A stretch of DNA of 8,274 bases from Holophagales bacterium UBA5066 (GCA_002414905.1 DIAY01000210.1:2997-11270), one strand, 5' to 3'; shown: positions 1-6,753, counted from the stretch's first letter. Notes: generated from the letters alone by a model not told the origin. Translations and numbers: made by a program.

Positions 1-1815
1 CTCTGGACGAGCTCGCCGTCCCGCTACATCGCCCGGATGAGCGCCGTCACGGGACGCGAAGTCCTCCGCCCCATCGACCCCGACGAGCTCCTCATCCAGG
101 CCCATCGCGACCGCAACCCGCTCGAGGTGACCGCCCAGTTCCTCGCCAGCCGGCTCGTCCAGGTGACGGGCAACGAGGACTCCGTCCGCGACGCGATGAA
201 GAAGATCAACGCGCTCGGGATGCGGATGGCTGGACGGCTCGGCCGGATGACCGGCTCGAAGGCGGTCGAACGCGGCGCACGGCAGATGATCGGCGTCGTC
301 GACCGGGAGGTCTTCTTCCGGTTCCGGGAAGCGACCCCCGTTTCCGAACGGGAAGTGAAGGCCCGGATCGCAAGGCTCCAGACCGCCGCCGGGGAGAAGC
401 TGGCCGCCCGGGGCCGCAGCCCGAAGCTCCGCGTCCTCCTCACGGGGGCCACGGGTTTTCTGGGCCAGGAGATCCTGGCCCAGGCCGCCTCCGACGGGCG
501 AATTGCCGAGATCGTCTCGGTCGTTCGCCCGCAGACGGTGCGTGACCCGAAGACGAAGGAAGTTCTCCGGGTTCTGTCACCCACCGACCGCGGCCTCCTG
601 CTCCTCTCGCGGATCGGTATCGGCGGGCGCGCCGCGAGGAAGTTCCGCTTCATCGCCGGCGACATCGAGAAACCGCTCCTCGGGATCGGCGAGAAGGACC
701 TTGCGACCCTCGAGAAGACGGTCACGCACGTCGTCCACTGCGCGGCCTCCGTCTCCTTCGACGACACCTACGAAAGCTCGTTTCGGGCGAACGTCCTCGG
801 TGCCAAGAACGCCCTCGCCTTCTCCCTCCGCCTTCAGCGGGCAAAGGGGTCGCGGTTCATCCTTCACGTCGCCATCGAGACCTCCTACATCCACGGGCGC
901 AAGAAGCGTTCCATGGCTCAGGAGAGCGCGCTCGTCTTCCCCAAGAACTTCTACAACAACTTCTACGAGCTGACGAAGGCGATGGCCTCGATGGAAACCG
1001 ACCAGCACATGGTCGTCGACGGCCTCCGGGTCATCCAGCTCCTTCCCGCCATCGTCATCGGCGACTCGCGCACCGGCAACAACCGGGGTGACACGAAGGT
1101 CGTCAACGCCCCCGTGAACGCCTTCGGCCGGGCGCAAGAAGCGCTCGACGTGCTGCGGTCGACGCCGTTCGGCGAGACAAAGGCGGCGGCCATCGCCTCG
1201 ATCGCGATGGTCTTCCCCGCCGACCGCTCCGCCGAGCTGAACCTCGTCACCGTCGACCGGGTCGTCGAGGGGATCCTCGCCTCCCTGACACGCCCCGAGG
1301 CGATCGGCGCACGGGTCCACCTCGCCACGGACAACCGGATCCGGACCGAGGACATCCTCAAGATCGAGAAGGAAGAGCTCGGGGTGAGCGTGCGACTCAC
1401 CGACCCGACGCTCTTTCGCAACGTCACGCTCCCTCTCATCACGACAATCCTGAAGAGGGCGAACGAGCCGCGGCTGGCCAGCGCGCTCGAAAAGCTCGGG
1501 ACGATCTTCGGCGGGTACGGCGAGTGGGGCCAGCCGATCCACAAGGTCGGCAACGACGTGCGGATCCTCGGGCTTCCGCTCCGGCGACCCAACACCCACG
1601 ACGCTTTCCGGATGCTCTGCCGGCACAACAAGCTCGTCCAGGAGTTCGGAAAGGTGAAGGACCCCGACGAGATCGCCCGCCGCGAGCGGGTCTGGACCGA
1701 GGCGCTCGGCCGGATCGAGAAGGAGTCGGGCAGGCAGGCTTCCTCGCTCGAGGCCGGGGAGTTCCGGCGGCGGATCGGCGAGATCCTCGATCTGAAGGCG
1801 TTTCAGCCGAAGTAA
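1..1815 (+). CDS. Extended SDR, fatty acyl-CoA/thioester reductase-like (5' end probably outside the window)
   Basis: Residues are numbered from the ATG at 37 (592 codons). Seen: a dinucleotide-binding motif TGATGFLG at 136-143, the segment HCAASVSF at 234-241, ETSYIHG at 281-287 with the probable catalytic Ser/Thr, and a YxxxK pair Y310/K314 in YELTKAMA. This order is that of NAD(P)H-dependent extended SDRs of the fatty acyl-CoA reductase / thioester reductase (NAD_binding_4) type, which reduce acyl thioesters to aldehydes or alcohols; the substrate cannot be read here. About 135 residues precede the Rossmann fold and are mostly polar and helical-looking, and a long C-terminal part follows it. 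Start: the frame is open to base 1, no Shine-Dalgarno precedes the ATG at 37, and all 12 upstream codons end in G or C, so coding probably begins outside the window. If ATG 37 is the true start, a TGA at 38-40 in another frame would allow an ATGA overlap with an upstream gene. dinB follows after 37 nt. The SDR fold is secure, the substrate class moderate. Confidence 0.8.
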   Translation, partial: LWTSSPSRYIARMSAVTGREVLRPIDPDELLIQAHRDRNPLEVTAQFLASRLVQVTGNEDSVRDAMKKINALGMRMAGRLGRMTGSKAVERGARQMIGVVDREVFFRFREATPVSEREVKARIARLQTAAGEKLAARGRSPKLRVLLTGATGFLGQEILAQAASDGRIAEIVSVVRPQTVRDPKTKEVLRVLSPTDRGLLLLSRIGIGGRAARKFRFIAGDIEKPLLGIGEKDLATLEKTVTHVVHCAASVSFDDTYESSFRANVLGAKNALAFSLRLQRAKGSRFILHVAIETSYIHGRKKRSMAQESALVFPKNFYNNFYELTKAMASMETDQHMVVDGLRVIQLLPAIVIGDSRTGNNRGDTKVVNAPVNAFGRAQEALDVLRSTPFGETKAAAIASIAMVFPADRSAELNLVTVDRVVEGILASLTRPEAIGARVHLATDNRIRTEDILKIEKEELGVSVRLTDPTLFRNVTLPLITTILKRANEPRLASALEKLGTIFGGYGEWGQPIHKVGNDVRILGLPLRRPNTHDAFRMLCRHNKLVQEFGKVKDPDEIARRERVWTEALGRIEKESGRQASSLEAGEFRRRIGEILDLKAFQPK

Positions 1816-1852
1816 CGCGAAACTTGCGCCCAAAGAGGTTCAGAATCCGGCG

Positions 1853-2959
1853 GTGCCCGAGCTCCGCCGGATCGTCCACGTCGACATGGACGCCTTCTTC
1901 ACCTCCGTCGAGCAGCGCGACGACCCCTCGCTCCGCGGACGGCCCGTCGCCGTAGGTGGCGATGCCGCGCGGCGCGGCGTCGTGGCGGGAGCGAGCTACG
2001 AGGCGCGCGCCTTCGGCGTCCATTCCGCGATGCCGATGGCGCAGGCCCTCCGCCTCTGCCCGAAGCTGGTGGTCGTCCGCCCCGACATGGCGCGGTACAA
2101 GGCCGTCTCCTCCCGGATCATGGCGATCTTCAGGAGCGTGACACCCCTCGTCGAGCCGCTCTCGGTCGACGAGGCGTATCTCGACGTCACCGAGAACGCC
2201 TGGGGCGAGGCGCTCGGCATGGCGGTCGCCCGCCGGCTGAAGGCGGCGATCCGCGAGGCGACGTCTCTCACCGCCTCGGCCGGTGTCGCCCCGAACAAGC
2301 TCCTCGCCAAGATTGCGAGCGGCTGGAAGAAGCCCGACGGCCTCACCGTGATCGCTCCCGAGCGGGTCGAGGCTTTTCTGGAGAAGCTTCCCGTGGAGGC
2401 GATCTGGGGTGTCGGTCCCGCGACCGCGAAGCGCCTCCACGAGGTCGGGGTCGTCCGCACCGTCGACCTGAGGACGGCCGACCCCACCCGGCTGCGGGAG
2501 GTCGTCGGGCGCTTCGCCGAGACCCTCGTCCGCCTCGCGCACGGCGTCGACGAGCGGCCCGTCGTCCCGAACCGGGCGGCGAAGTCCTGCGGCGCCGAGG
2601 AAACCTATGCGGAGGATCTGACCTCGCTCTCCGAGATCGAGGCCGAGGTCGACGACCTGAGCCTGCGCTGCGCCGCGTGGCTCGGGCGCAAGAGCCTCTT
2701 CGCGCGGACGGTGACGGTCAAGATCCGGTACGCCGGCTTCGTCACCGTGACGCGAAGCCAGTCGCGGCCAGAGGGGACGCGAGACGGGACCGAGATCTCC
2801 TCGCGGGCGCGGGCGCTTCTCGCGAAGACGGAAGCGGGGCACCGGCCGGTGCGTCTCGTCGGCGTCTCGGTCCACGGCTTCTCTTTGACTTCCGTCGTGA
2901 TCCCGGCGCCCAGCGAGGACGGGCCACAGCTGAAACTGCCGTTTGACGGCGGTTCCTGA
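1853..2959 (+). CDS. dinB: DNA polymerase IV (Y-family translesion polymerase)
   Basis: This is a Y-family, error-prone translesion DNA polymerase of 368 residues, close to the usual 350-400. Visible signatures are HVDMDAFF at 9-16 with the first catalytic aspartate D11 and steric-gate F16, the YEAR motif at 49-52 that contacts the incoming nucleotide, and SVDEAYLD at 104-111 carrying the catalytic pair D106/E107. A helix-hairpin-helix-like stretch WGVGPATAKRL lies near 185-195. The little-finger domain follows, to about 345. The C-terminus QLKLPF at 359-364 fits the sliding-clamp binding hexapeptide. The GTG at 1853 is chosen because the next in-frame Met (residue 12) would remove D11. A purine-rich AAAGAGG at 1832-1838 lies 14 nt upstream, which is long for a Shine-Dalgarno. 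The gene follows the SDR by 37 nt, so it probably has no promoter of its own. No LexA box was recognised in the gap. No catalytic residue is missing. Confidence 0.96.
   Translation: MPELRRIVHVDMDAFFTSVEQRDDPSLRGRPVAVGGDAARRGVVAGASYEARAFGVHSAMPMAQALRLCPKLVVVRPDMARYKAVSSRIMAIFRSVTPLVEPLSVDEAYLDVTENAWGEALGMAVARRLKAAIREATSLTASAGVAPNKLLAKIASGWKKPDGLTVIAPERVEAFLEKLPVEAIWGVGPATAKRLHEVGVVRTVDLRTADPTRLREVVGRFAETLVRLAHGVDERPVVPNRAAKSCGAEETYAEDLTSLSEIEAEVDDLSLRCAAWLGRKSLFARTVTVKIRYAGFVTVTRSQSRPEGTRDGTEISSRARALLAKTEAGHRPVRLVGVSVHGFSLTSVVIPAPSEDGPQLKLPFDGGS
2936..2952. terminator. Weak hairpin between convergent dinB and feo operon ends
   Basis: A 7-bp stem (CTGCCGT / ACGGCGG, one G-T wobble) with a 3-nt TTG loop overlaps the last dinB codons. 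On the minus strand it is followed by TTTCAG and on the plus strand by TTCC, so the T-tracts are very short. It sits where transcripts from dinB (plus) and the feo lipoprotein gene (minus) converge, with stops only 24 nt apart. A bidirectional termination role is inferred from position, and the hairpin could be chance in such GC-rich DNA. Confidence 0.3.
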
Positions 2960-2983
2960 GACAGCGGGTGGCTCTCCGTTGAC

Positions 2984-3439
2984 TTAAGGCCCTGAGTCCT
3001 CCGACACGAGCGTCCACGCAGCCCACGCAACCTTCCATCGCCCGTCTTCCGGGACGAAGTTCATCTCGAACTTCACTTTCGCCGAGCGCGGGAGCATCCC
3101 TTCGAGGGAGCCGAGCTTCCGTGGCGCACCGTTGAAGTTCGCGGTGAAGGTGGCGCGAGCGAGGTCGGGCTTGCGATCGATCTTCACGTCGGAGAACGAC
3201 GTCGAGATCCGCTCGTAGGCTGCAAAGTAACGACGGATCGTCTGGAGGGCCGCTATGCGATCGGAATGGTCGGCATCGGCGTAGGCCGTCGCAAGGAGCT
3301 TGCCCGCGGCGTCGGCGTCGCGGTCGTCGGCCGCCGAAGCGAGCTCGTCGAGCGCCGCGTGGACCGGGTCCGTTTCCTTCCGGCAGGAGACGGCTGGGAC
3401 GAGAAGAAGGGCGGCGAGGACCGCAACGAGGATCTGCAC
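2984..3439 (-). CDS. Small putative lipoprotein, third gene of the feo operon
   Basis: The product has 151 residues. Seen: a hydrophobic N-terminal stretch (about residues 3-17) ending at C19 in PAVSC, which passes a loose lipobox pattern although Ala at -3 is not ideal. The n-region has no Lys or Arg, which is unusual for a signal peptide. After it comes a helical, Ala/Asp-rich segment (24-80), then alternating strand-like sequence with RATFTANF (95-102), KVKFEMNF (121-128) and a terminal GRWKVAWAAW (133-142). Helices followed by strands ending in a WKV-type motif resemble NTF2-like/DUF4440-like periplasmic proteins; this is my inference from the pattern. The start is GTG, 9 nt after the feoB stop and in the same frame, with TGA the nearest upstream in-frame stop and no clear Shine-Dalgarno, so translation probably depends on ribosomes finishing feoB. 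It could be an accessory to Fe2+ uptake on the outer face of the inner membrane or in the periplasm. It does not resemble FeoC, a small cytoplasmic winged-helix protein. Confidence 0.75.
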   Translation of the reverse strand: MQILVAVLAALLLVPAVSCRKETDPVHAALDELASAADDRDADAAGKLLATAYADADHSDRIAALQTIRRYFAAYERISTSFSDVKIDRKPDLARATFTANFNGAPRKLGSLEGMLPRSAKVKFEMNFVPEDGRWKVAWAAWTLVSEDSGP

Positions 3440-3448
3440 GTCAGCGGG

Positions 3449-5362
3449 TCAGCCCATCAGGGCGGTGACGACGCGGAAGGCGACGAAGGCACCGACCCAG
3501 GCGAGGATGCTCATGTAGGAGAACTGAAGGATGGGCCAGGTCCAGCCGCCGGTTTCACGCCGTACGACCGCGATCGTCGACATGCACTGCATGGCGAACG
3601 CGAAGAAAACGAGGAGGGCGACGGCGCCGGCGGGCGTCAGATCGTGGCGGAGCGCTTCCTGCAACCCCTTGCTGTGAGCGTCCCCTTCCATGCCGTAGAT
3701 CGTGCCGAGGGTTCCGACGATCACCTCGCGGGCTGCGATGGAGCTGACGAGACCGATGCCGATCTTCCAGTTGAACCCGAGGGGCGCGATGACCGGCTCG
3801 ACGACCCGGCCGATCGTCCCGGCGAAGCTGTCGGCGATCCGGGGAGCCGCACCGTCTTTCAGCGGGACGTGCGCCAGTGCCCAGAGGACGATCGACGTGA
3901 CGAGGATGACCGTTCCGGCCCGGTGCAGGAAGATCTTCGCACGGTCGAGGAGCCGCAGGCCGAGGCCGCGAAGGGTCGGCATCCGGTAAGGAGGCATCTC
4001 GAGGACGAACGGCGTCTTCTCGCTCTGCAGCACCGACGACTTCAGGGCGCGGGCCGTCACGACGGCCGCCACGAAACCGAGGAGATAGAGGCCGAGCAGC
4101 GCGGCGGCGCGGGTGCCGAGGAAGGGACCGACGAGAGGCCTCTCCGGGAGGAACGCCGCGATGATCAGCGTGTAGACCGGCAGGCGGGCCGAGCAGGTCA
4201 TGAACGGAGCGATGAGGATCGTCGCGATCCGGTCGCGTTTGTTCTCGATGACGCGCGTGGCCATGATCGCCGGCACGGCGCAGGCGTAGGCCGAGAGGAG
4301 GGGGATGAACGATTTGCCCTGCAGGCCGGCTTTCGCCATCGTCCGATCCGCGATGAGGGCGGCGCGCGCGAGGTATCCGGAGTCCTCCAGGATGCCGATG
4401 AAGAGGAAGAGCAGGAGGATCTGGGGGAGGAAGACGATGACCGAGCCGACACCCGCCCAGACGCCCTCGACGAGGAGCTGGCGGAGGACGCCGGCGGGAA
4501 GGACTGCCCCGAGCCAGGCGCCGGAGGCGCCGACCGCGCGGTCGATGAGGTCCATGAGGGGTGTCGCGGCCGTGAAGATCGTCTGGAAGACGGCGACGAC
4601 GACGACGAGGAAGACGAGCGGGCCCGCGACGGGATGCAGGAAGACGGTGTCGAGCCGGTGCGTCCAGAGCGGGGGCGCGGGAGCCTGGTACTTCGCCGCC
4701 TCGCCCAGGCTCGCAGCCCACGCGCGACAGCGGGGGAGGTCGGTGAGGGCGGGCAGGAGATCCATCGGGCGGGGAACTCCGATCCGCCCGCGCAGGAACT
4801 GCAGGACCGTCTCGTAGCCTTCACCGCTCGCCGCGCTGATGAGGGCGACCGGCACGCCGAGGCGGAGGGCGAGCGATTCGGGATCCACGTCGCCGCCGCG
4901 CTTCTCCAGCTCGTCGGCCATGTTCAGGACGATGAGCGTCGGCAGGCCCAGCGCGAGGATCGGCGCCGCCAGGACGAGGTGGCGGCCGAGGTTCGTGACG
5001 TCGAGGATGAGGAGGATCGTGTCGGGTCTGGGGACGCCCGGCATCCGGCCCATCAGGACGTCGTGCGTCACCTGTTCGTCCTCCGAGCGGGGGGAGAGGC
5101 TGTAGACGCCGGGAAGGTCGATGATGTCGACCTCCGCCGCATCCTCGAGCTTCAGCTTCCCGAGGTGCTGCTCGACCGTGACGCCCGGGAAGTTCGCAAC
5201 CTTCTGCCGCAGACCCGTGAGGCGGTTGAAGAGCGTCGACTTGCCGGAGTTGGGCGGACCGACGACGGCCACGACGCGGGAGGGCCGGGGGCCGGCGGCT
5301 GGAAGAGAGTCTTTGCCGGGCGGTGAGTCCGCGAGCGCCGGGGTGCCGGCCGGAGTGGTCAC
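3449..5362 (-). CDS. feoB: Ferrous iron transport protein B (GTPase-permease)
   Basis: FeoB imports Fe2+ across the inner membrane, with an N-terminal G domain fused to a polytopic permease. G-protein motifs: G1 GPPNSGKST at 35-43, G2 Thr T62 in FPGVT, G3 DLPG at 82-85, G4 NMAD at 147-150 and G5 SAASGEG at 176-182. The GDP-dissociation-inhibitor-like spacer runs to about 230. The membrane part starts near 240 with about eight to nine hydrophobic segments. Gate motifs are present: CAVPAIMATR (361-370), APFMTCSARLPVY (385-397) and MQCMSTIAVVRRETG (591-605), with the conserved cysteines C361, C390 and C593. At 637 residues it is shorter than E. coli FeoB (773), but motifs and membrane part look complete. 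The first 28 residues are Pro/Ala-rich and probably disordered. The GTG start overlaps the feoA stop in GTGA (5359-5362), a translational-coupling arrangement. A small lipoprotein gene follows. Confidence 0.97.
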   Translation of the reverse strand: MTTPAGTPALADSPPGKDSLPAAGPRPSRVVAVVGPPNSGKSTLFNRLTGLRQKVANFPGVTVEQHLGKLKLEDAAEVDIIDLPGVYSLSPRSEDEQVTHDVLMGRMPGVPRPDTILLILDVTNLGRHLVLAAPILALGLPTLIVLNMADELEKRGGDVDPESLALRLGVPVALISAASGEGYETVLQFLRGRIGVPRPMDLLPALTDLPRCRAWAASLGEAAKYQAPAPPLWTHRLDTVFLHPVAGPLVFLVVVVAVFQTIFTAATPLMDLIDRAVGASGAWLGAVLPAGVLRQLLVEGVWAGVGSVIVFLPQILLLFLFIGILEDSGYLARAALIADRTMAKAGLQGKSFIPLLSAYACAVPAIMATRVIENKRDRIATILIAPFMTCSARLPVYTLIIAAFLPERPLVGPFLGTRAAALLGLYLLGFVAAVVTARALKSSVLQSEKTPFVLEMPPYRMPTLRGLGLRLLDRAKIFLHRAGTVILVTSIVLWALAHVPLKDGAAPRIADSFAGTIGRVVEPVIAPLGFNWKIGIGLVSSIAAREVIVGTLGTIYGMEGDAHSKGLQEALRHDLTPAGAVALLVFFAFAMQCMSTIAVVRRETGGWTWPILQFSYMSILAWVGAFVAFRVVTALMG

Positions 5363-5631
5363 GATGCGCTCGCAGCGTCCTTCTTCGGAGCCGGGCGAAC
5401 GTGGAGGCAGGCCGCCGTCTCGCAGCGGAGCGCCACCTCGGTGCCGTCGACGCGGAAGACGCGCGGGTCTCCGCCCGGAGCGCGGAACGAGGCGGCGATC
5501 CGGCTCCCGGGAAGGAACCCGAGCTCCATGAGCCGCTGGGAAATGTCCGCGGGGAGATCGATCCGGTCGAGGATGGCTTCCTCTCCCTTTCGGAGGTCGA
5601 GGAGGGTGGCGGGGTGGCGCGTATGAGGCAT
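5359..5631 (-). CDS. feoA: Ferrous iron transport protein A (SH3-like)
   Basis: FeoA is a small cytoplasmic SH3-like protein needed for FeoB activity. From the ATG at 5631 it has 90 residues, normal for the family. Visible features are a TLLDLRKGEEAIL-type opening strand, the family hallmark QRLMELGFLPGSRI in the middle, and the terminal strands with EVALRCETAACLHV; a short polar tail follows. An in-frame GTG at 5670 would add 13 residues. I prefer ATG 5631 because FeoA proteins normally begin just before the T-L-x-D-L strand and because a predicted promoter would start transcription at about 5669. Neither start has a good Shine-Dalgarno. The stop TGA shares bases with the feoB GTG start, so the two are coupled. 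It is the first gene of a feoA-feoB-lipoprotein operon. Confidence 0.93.
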   Translation of the reverse strand: MPHTRHPATLLDLRKGEEAILDRIDLPADISQRLMELGFLPGSRIAASFRAPGGDPRVFRVDGTEVALRCETAACLHVRPAPKKDAASAS

Positions 5632-5675
5632 GTTCAGGGCCGGCGAGAGATGAAACGCGATCTCAGGCACCGGAC

Positions 5676-5704
5676 AGGATGCACTCGCCGTGGCGGCGCG
5701 TCAA
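5676..5704 (-). promoter_or_regulatory. Predicted sigma-70-like promoter of the feo operon
   Basis: Reading the minus strand, TTGACG (5704-5699, five of six consensus bases) is followed after 17 nt by CATCCT (5681-5676, three of six with A2, T3 and T6). Transcription would start near 5669, about 38 nt before the preferred feoA ATG. It lies downstream of the FKBP terminator, as expected for an independent unit. I saw no convincing Fur box or DtxR-type palindrome around it, so iron regulation is not demonstrated by the sequence. Confidence 0.45.
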
Positions 5705-5803
5705 GGTGAGGGAAGCGCGTTCGGGAGGTGCCGGGTCCAGGCGCTTTGGAAGGCCCGGACAGGTCGTCCGCCGGAAGGGGGACGGGCATTCTCGAGGCTC
5801 GCG

Positions 5804-5823
5804 GGCCGGCCGGCCGCGGCCGG
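5804..5823. repeat. GGCC-rich run and 14-bp perfect palindrome
   Basis: Three tandem GGCC units (5804-5815) run into a perfect 14-bp palindrome, CCGGCCGCGGCCGG (5810-5823). It lies between the FKBP terminator hairpin and the feo promoter, in the noncoding stretch 5632-5833 (about 200 nt). It may extend the terminator structure or be compositional chance. Nothing else but the predicted promoter was recognised in this stretch. Confidence 0.35.
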
Positions 5824-5833
5824 AGCCGAAAGA

Positions 5834-5861
5834 TCGCGGGGCCGGCTGGCCGGCCCCGCGA
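5834..5861 (-). terminator. Intrinsic-type terminator of the FKBP gene
   Basis: A perfect 13-bp inverted repeat (arms 5834-5846 and 5849-5861, TG between them, so in practice a 12-bp stem with a 4-nt loop) starts 8 nt beyond the FKBP stop codon. On the minus strand the stem is followed by TCTTTC, a modest T-rich tail. Stem length, position and tail make a factor-independent terminator likely. It separates the FKBP gene from the downstream feo operon on the same strand. Confidence 0.8.
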
Positions 5862-5869
5862 CCCGGTGA

Positions 5870-6607
5870 CTACTTCTTTGGGGCGGCGGCCTTCGGCATG
5901 ATGTCGAGAAGCTCGACGTCGAAGATGAGCGTGGCGCCCGGCTTGATCTTCGGGGCCGAGCCGGCGTCGCCGTAGGCGAGGGCCGACGGGCAGACGAGCT
6001 GTGCCTTGCCACCCTTCTTCATGAGCTGGACGCCTTCCTGCCAGCAGGGGATCACGCCCCCGAGCGTGAACTCGGCGGGCTGGCCGCGCTGGACGGAGCT
6101 GTCGAAGACGGTCCCGTCGACGAGCTTGCCGGTGTAGTGGACCTTCACCGTGTCGCTCGGCACGGGGCTCGGCCCGGAGCCGGCCGCGATCTCGGTGTAG
6201 ATGAGGCCGGAGGGCTTCTTCTGGGCCCCCTTGTCGGCGGCCGCCTTCGCAAGATACGCCTCGGAAGCGACCTTCTCCTTCGCGGCGACGGCGCTGGTGC
6301 GCACCTGCGCGAAGGCCTGGATCTTCGGACCGTACTCCTCCAGCGAGACCTTCTTGTCCTTGCCGAGCGCTTCGTCGGTCATGCCGATCTTGAGCATGTC
6401 GAGGTCGGCTGCCGAGAGCTCGAGCCCGGCGAGGTTGCGGCCCATGACGATCCCCATGGCGTAGAGGACCTTCTCGTCGTCGGTCTTTGGCTCGACGGCG
6501 GCGGGGGTGGTGGCTGCCGGAGCAGTTGCGCCGGCGTCCTTCTGGCACCCTGCAAGGAGCAGGGCGAGGGCGAAGGCCGGAACGGCCGACGTGCGGTTGC
6601 GGAACAT
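5870..6607 (-). CDS. FKBP-type peptidyl-prolyl cis-trans isomerase, Mip/FkpA-like lipoprotein
   Basis: The 245-residue product is an exported proline isomerase/chaperone. Residues 1-20 are a lipoprotein signal (Arg at 3 and 5, hydrophobic core, lipobox LAGC at 18-21); C21 would be lipidated and Q22 at +2 suggests outer-membrane sorting. A low-complexity Ala/Thr/Pro linker (24-40) follows, then an N-terminal helical region (41-125) like the dimerisation domain of Mip and FkpA, with TDDEKVLYAMG and GMTDEALG. The FKBP domain spans 133-236, and by alignment with FKBP12 its pocket residues are all present: Y158, F168, D169, F180, V185, I186, W189, Y212 and F229. Two cysteines, C188 (VIPCW) and C206 (LVCP), could form a disulfide in the periplasm. 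The frame stays open far upstream, but AAAGGAG six bases before the ATG at 6607, together with the signal peptide, fixes the start. It is divergent from the TetR gene and ends before a strong hairpin. Confidence 0.93.
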   Translation of the reverse strand: MFRNRTSAVPAFALALLLAGCQKDAGATAPAATTPAAVEPKTDDEKVLYAMGIVMGRNLAGLELSAADLDMLKIGMTDEALGKDKKVSLEEYGPKIQAFAQVRTSAVAAKEKVASEAYLAKAAADKGAQKKPSGLIYTEIAAGSGPSPVPSDTVKVHYTGKLVDGTVFDSSVQRGQPAEFTLGGVIPCWQEGVQLMKKGGKAQLVCPSALAYGDAGSAPKIKPGATLIFDVELLDIMPKAAAPKK

Positions 6608-6613
6608 CGAGGA

Positions 6614-6620
6614 CTCCTTT
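6614..6620 (-). promoter_or_regulatory. Strong Shine-Dalgarno deciding the FKBP start
   Basis: AAAGGAG on the minus strand ends 6 nt before the ATG at 6607. It decides the start, since the frame remains open for another 600 bases upstream into the divergent TetR gene. Confidence 0.85.
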
Positions 6621-6648
6621 CTTGGTGGCTCGGTGTCCGCAAGAGAGA

Positions 6649-6672
6649 GCCCGAACGGGCCGCCCGCGGGCG
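6649..6672. repeat. Two adjacent inverted repeats in the FKBP leader
   Basis: GCCCG-AA-CGGGC (6649-6660) is immediately followed by the perfect 12-bp palindrome CGCCCGCGGGCG (6661-6672). Both lie 42-65 nt upstream of the FKBP start, within the 154-nt divergent intergenic region. A possible minus-strand -10 (TAGGAT, about 6684-6689) lies just upstream but has no good -35. They could be leader hairpins or a protein-binding site, and GC-rich composition makes chance plausible. Confidence 0.3.
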
Positions 6673-6730
6673 AGCGTCGACGGATCCTACGCGGAATGCG
6701 CCGCGCCGGGTATCCGGGATTTTTCTCGAA

Positions 6731-6748
6731 AGAACGAACGGTCGTGCT
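6731..6748. promoter_or_regulatory. Candidate TetR operator dyad
   Basis: The 18-bp sequence AGAACGAACGGTCGTGCT is an imperfect palindrome centred between 6739 and 6740, with seven of nine base pairs symmetric and a core of ACGA..TCGT. It abuts and slightly overlaps the predicted -10 of the adjacent TetR gene. TetR-family regulators typically bind such dyads and repress their own gene, so an autoregulatory operator is a reasonable inference. Confidence 0.4.
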
Positions 6749-6753
6749 ATTTT
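6745..6753 (+). promoter_or_regulatory. Extended -10 promoter of the TetR gene
   Basis: TGC directly precedes TATTTT (6748-6753; four of six -10 consensus bases), forming an extended -10. No good -35 is visible, which extended -10 promoters tolerate. The site lies in a short AT-rich island inside GC-rich DNA. Transcription would begin at about 6759-6762, at or just before the ATG, which suggests a leaderless mRNA. Confidence 0.5.

Noticed and set aside
577..2875. Minus-strand open frames opposite the SDR gene and dinB (418 and 478 codons)
   Set aside because: Both are antisense to genes with clear catalytic motifs and have biased, domain-free composition. They are a GC effect.
3449..3451. 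The feoB TGA as a selenocysteine codon
   Set aside because: FeoB ends at its normal place, no selenocysteine-insertion hairpin was recognised just after the TGA, and no known FeoB selenoprotein supports this. Readthrough or coupling is simpler.
3266..5326. Long plus-strand open frame of 686 codons opposite feoB
   Set aside because: It lies wholly antisense to a feoB with all motifs intact, and its translation is a low-complexity Asp/Glu/Arg/Gly mix typical of the mirror frame of a GC-rich gene. No domain is recognisable.
5632..5670. Alternative feoA start at GTG 5670
   Set aside because: The predicted transcription start falls at about 5669 and the extra 13 residues are not typical of FeoA. 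It remains possible if the promoter call is wrong.
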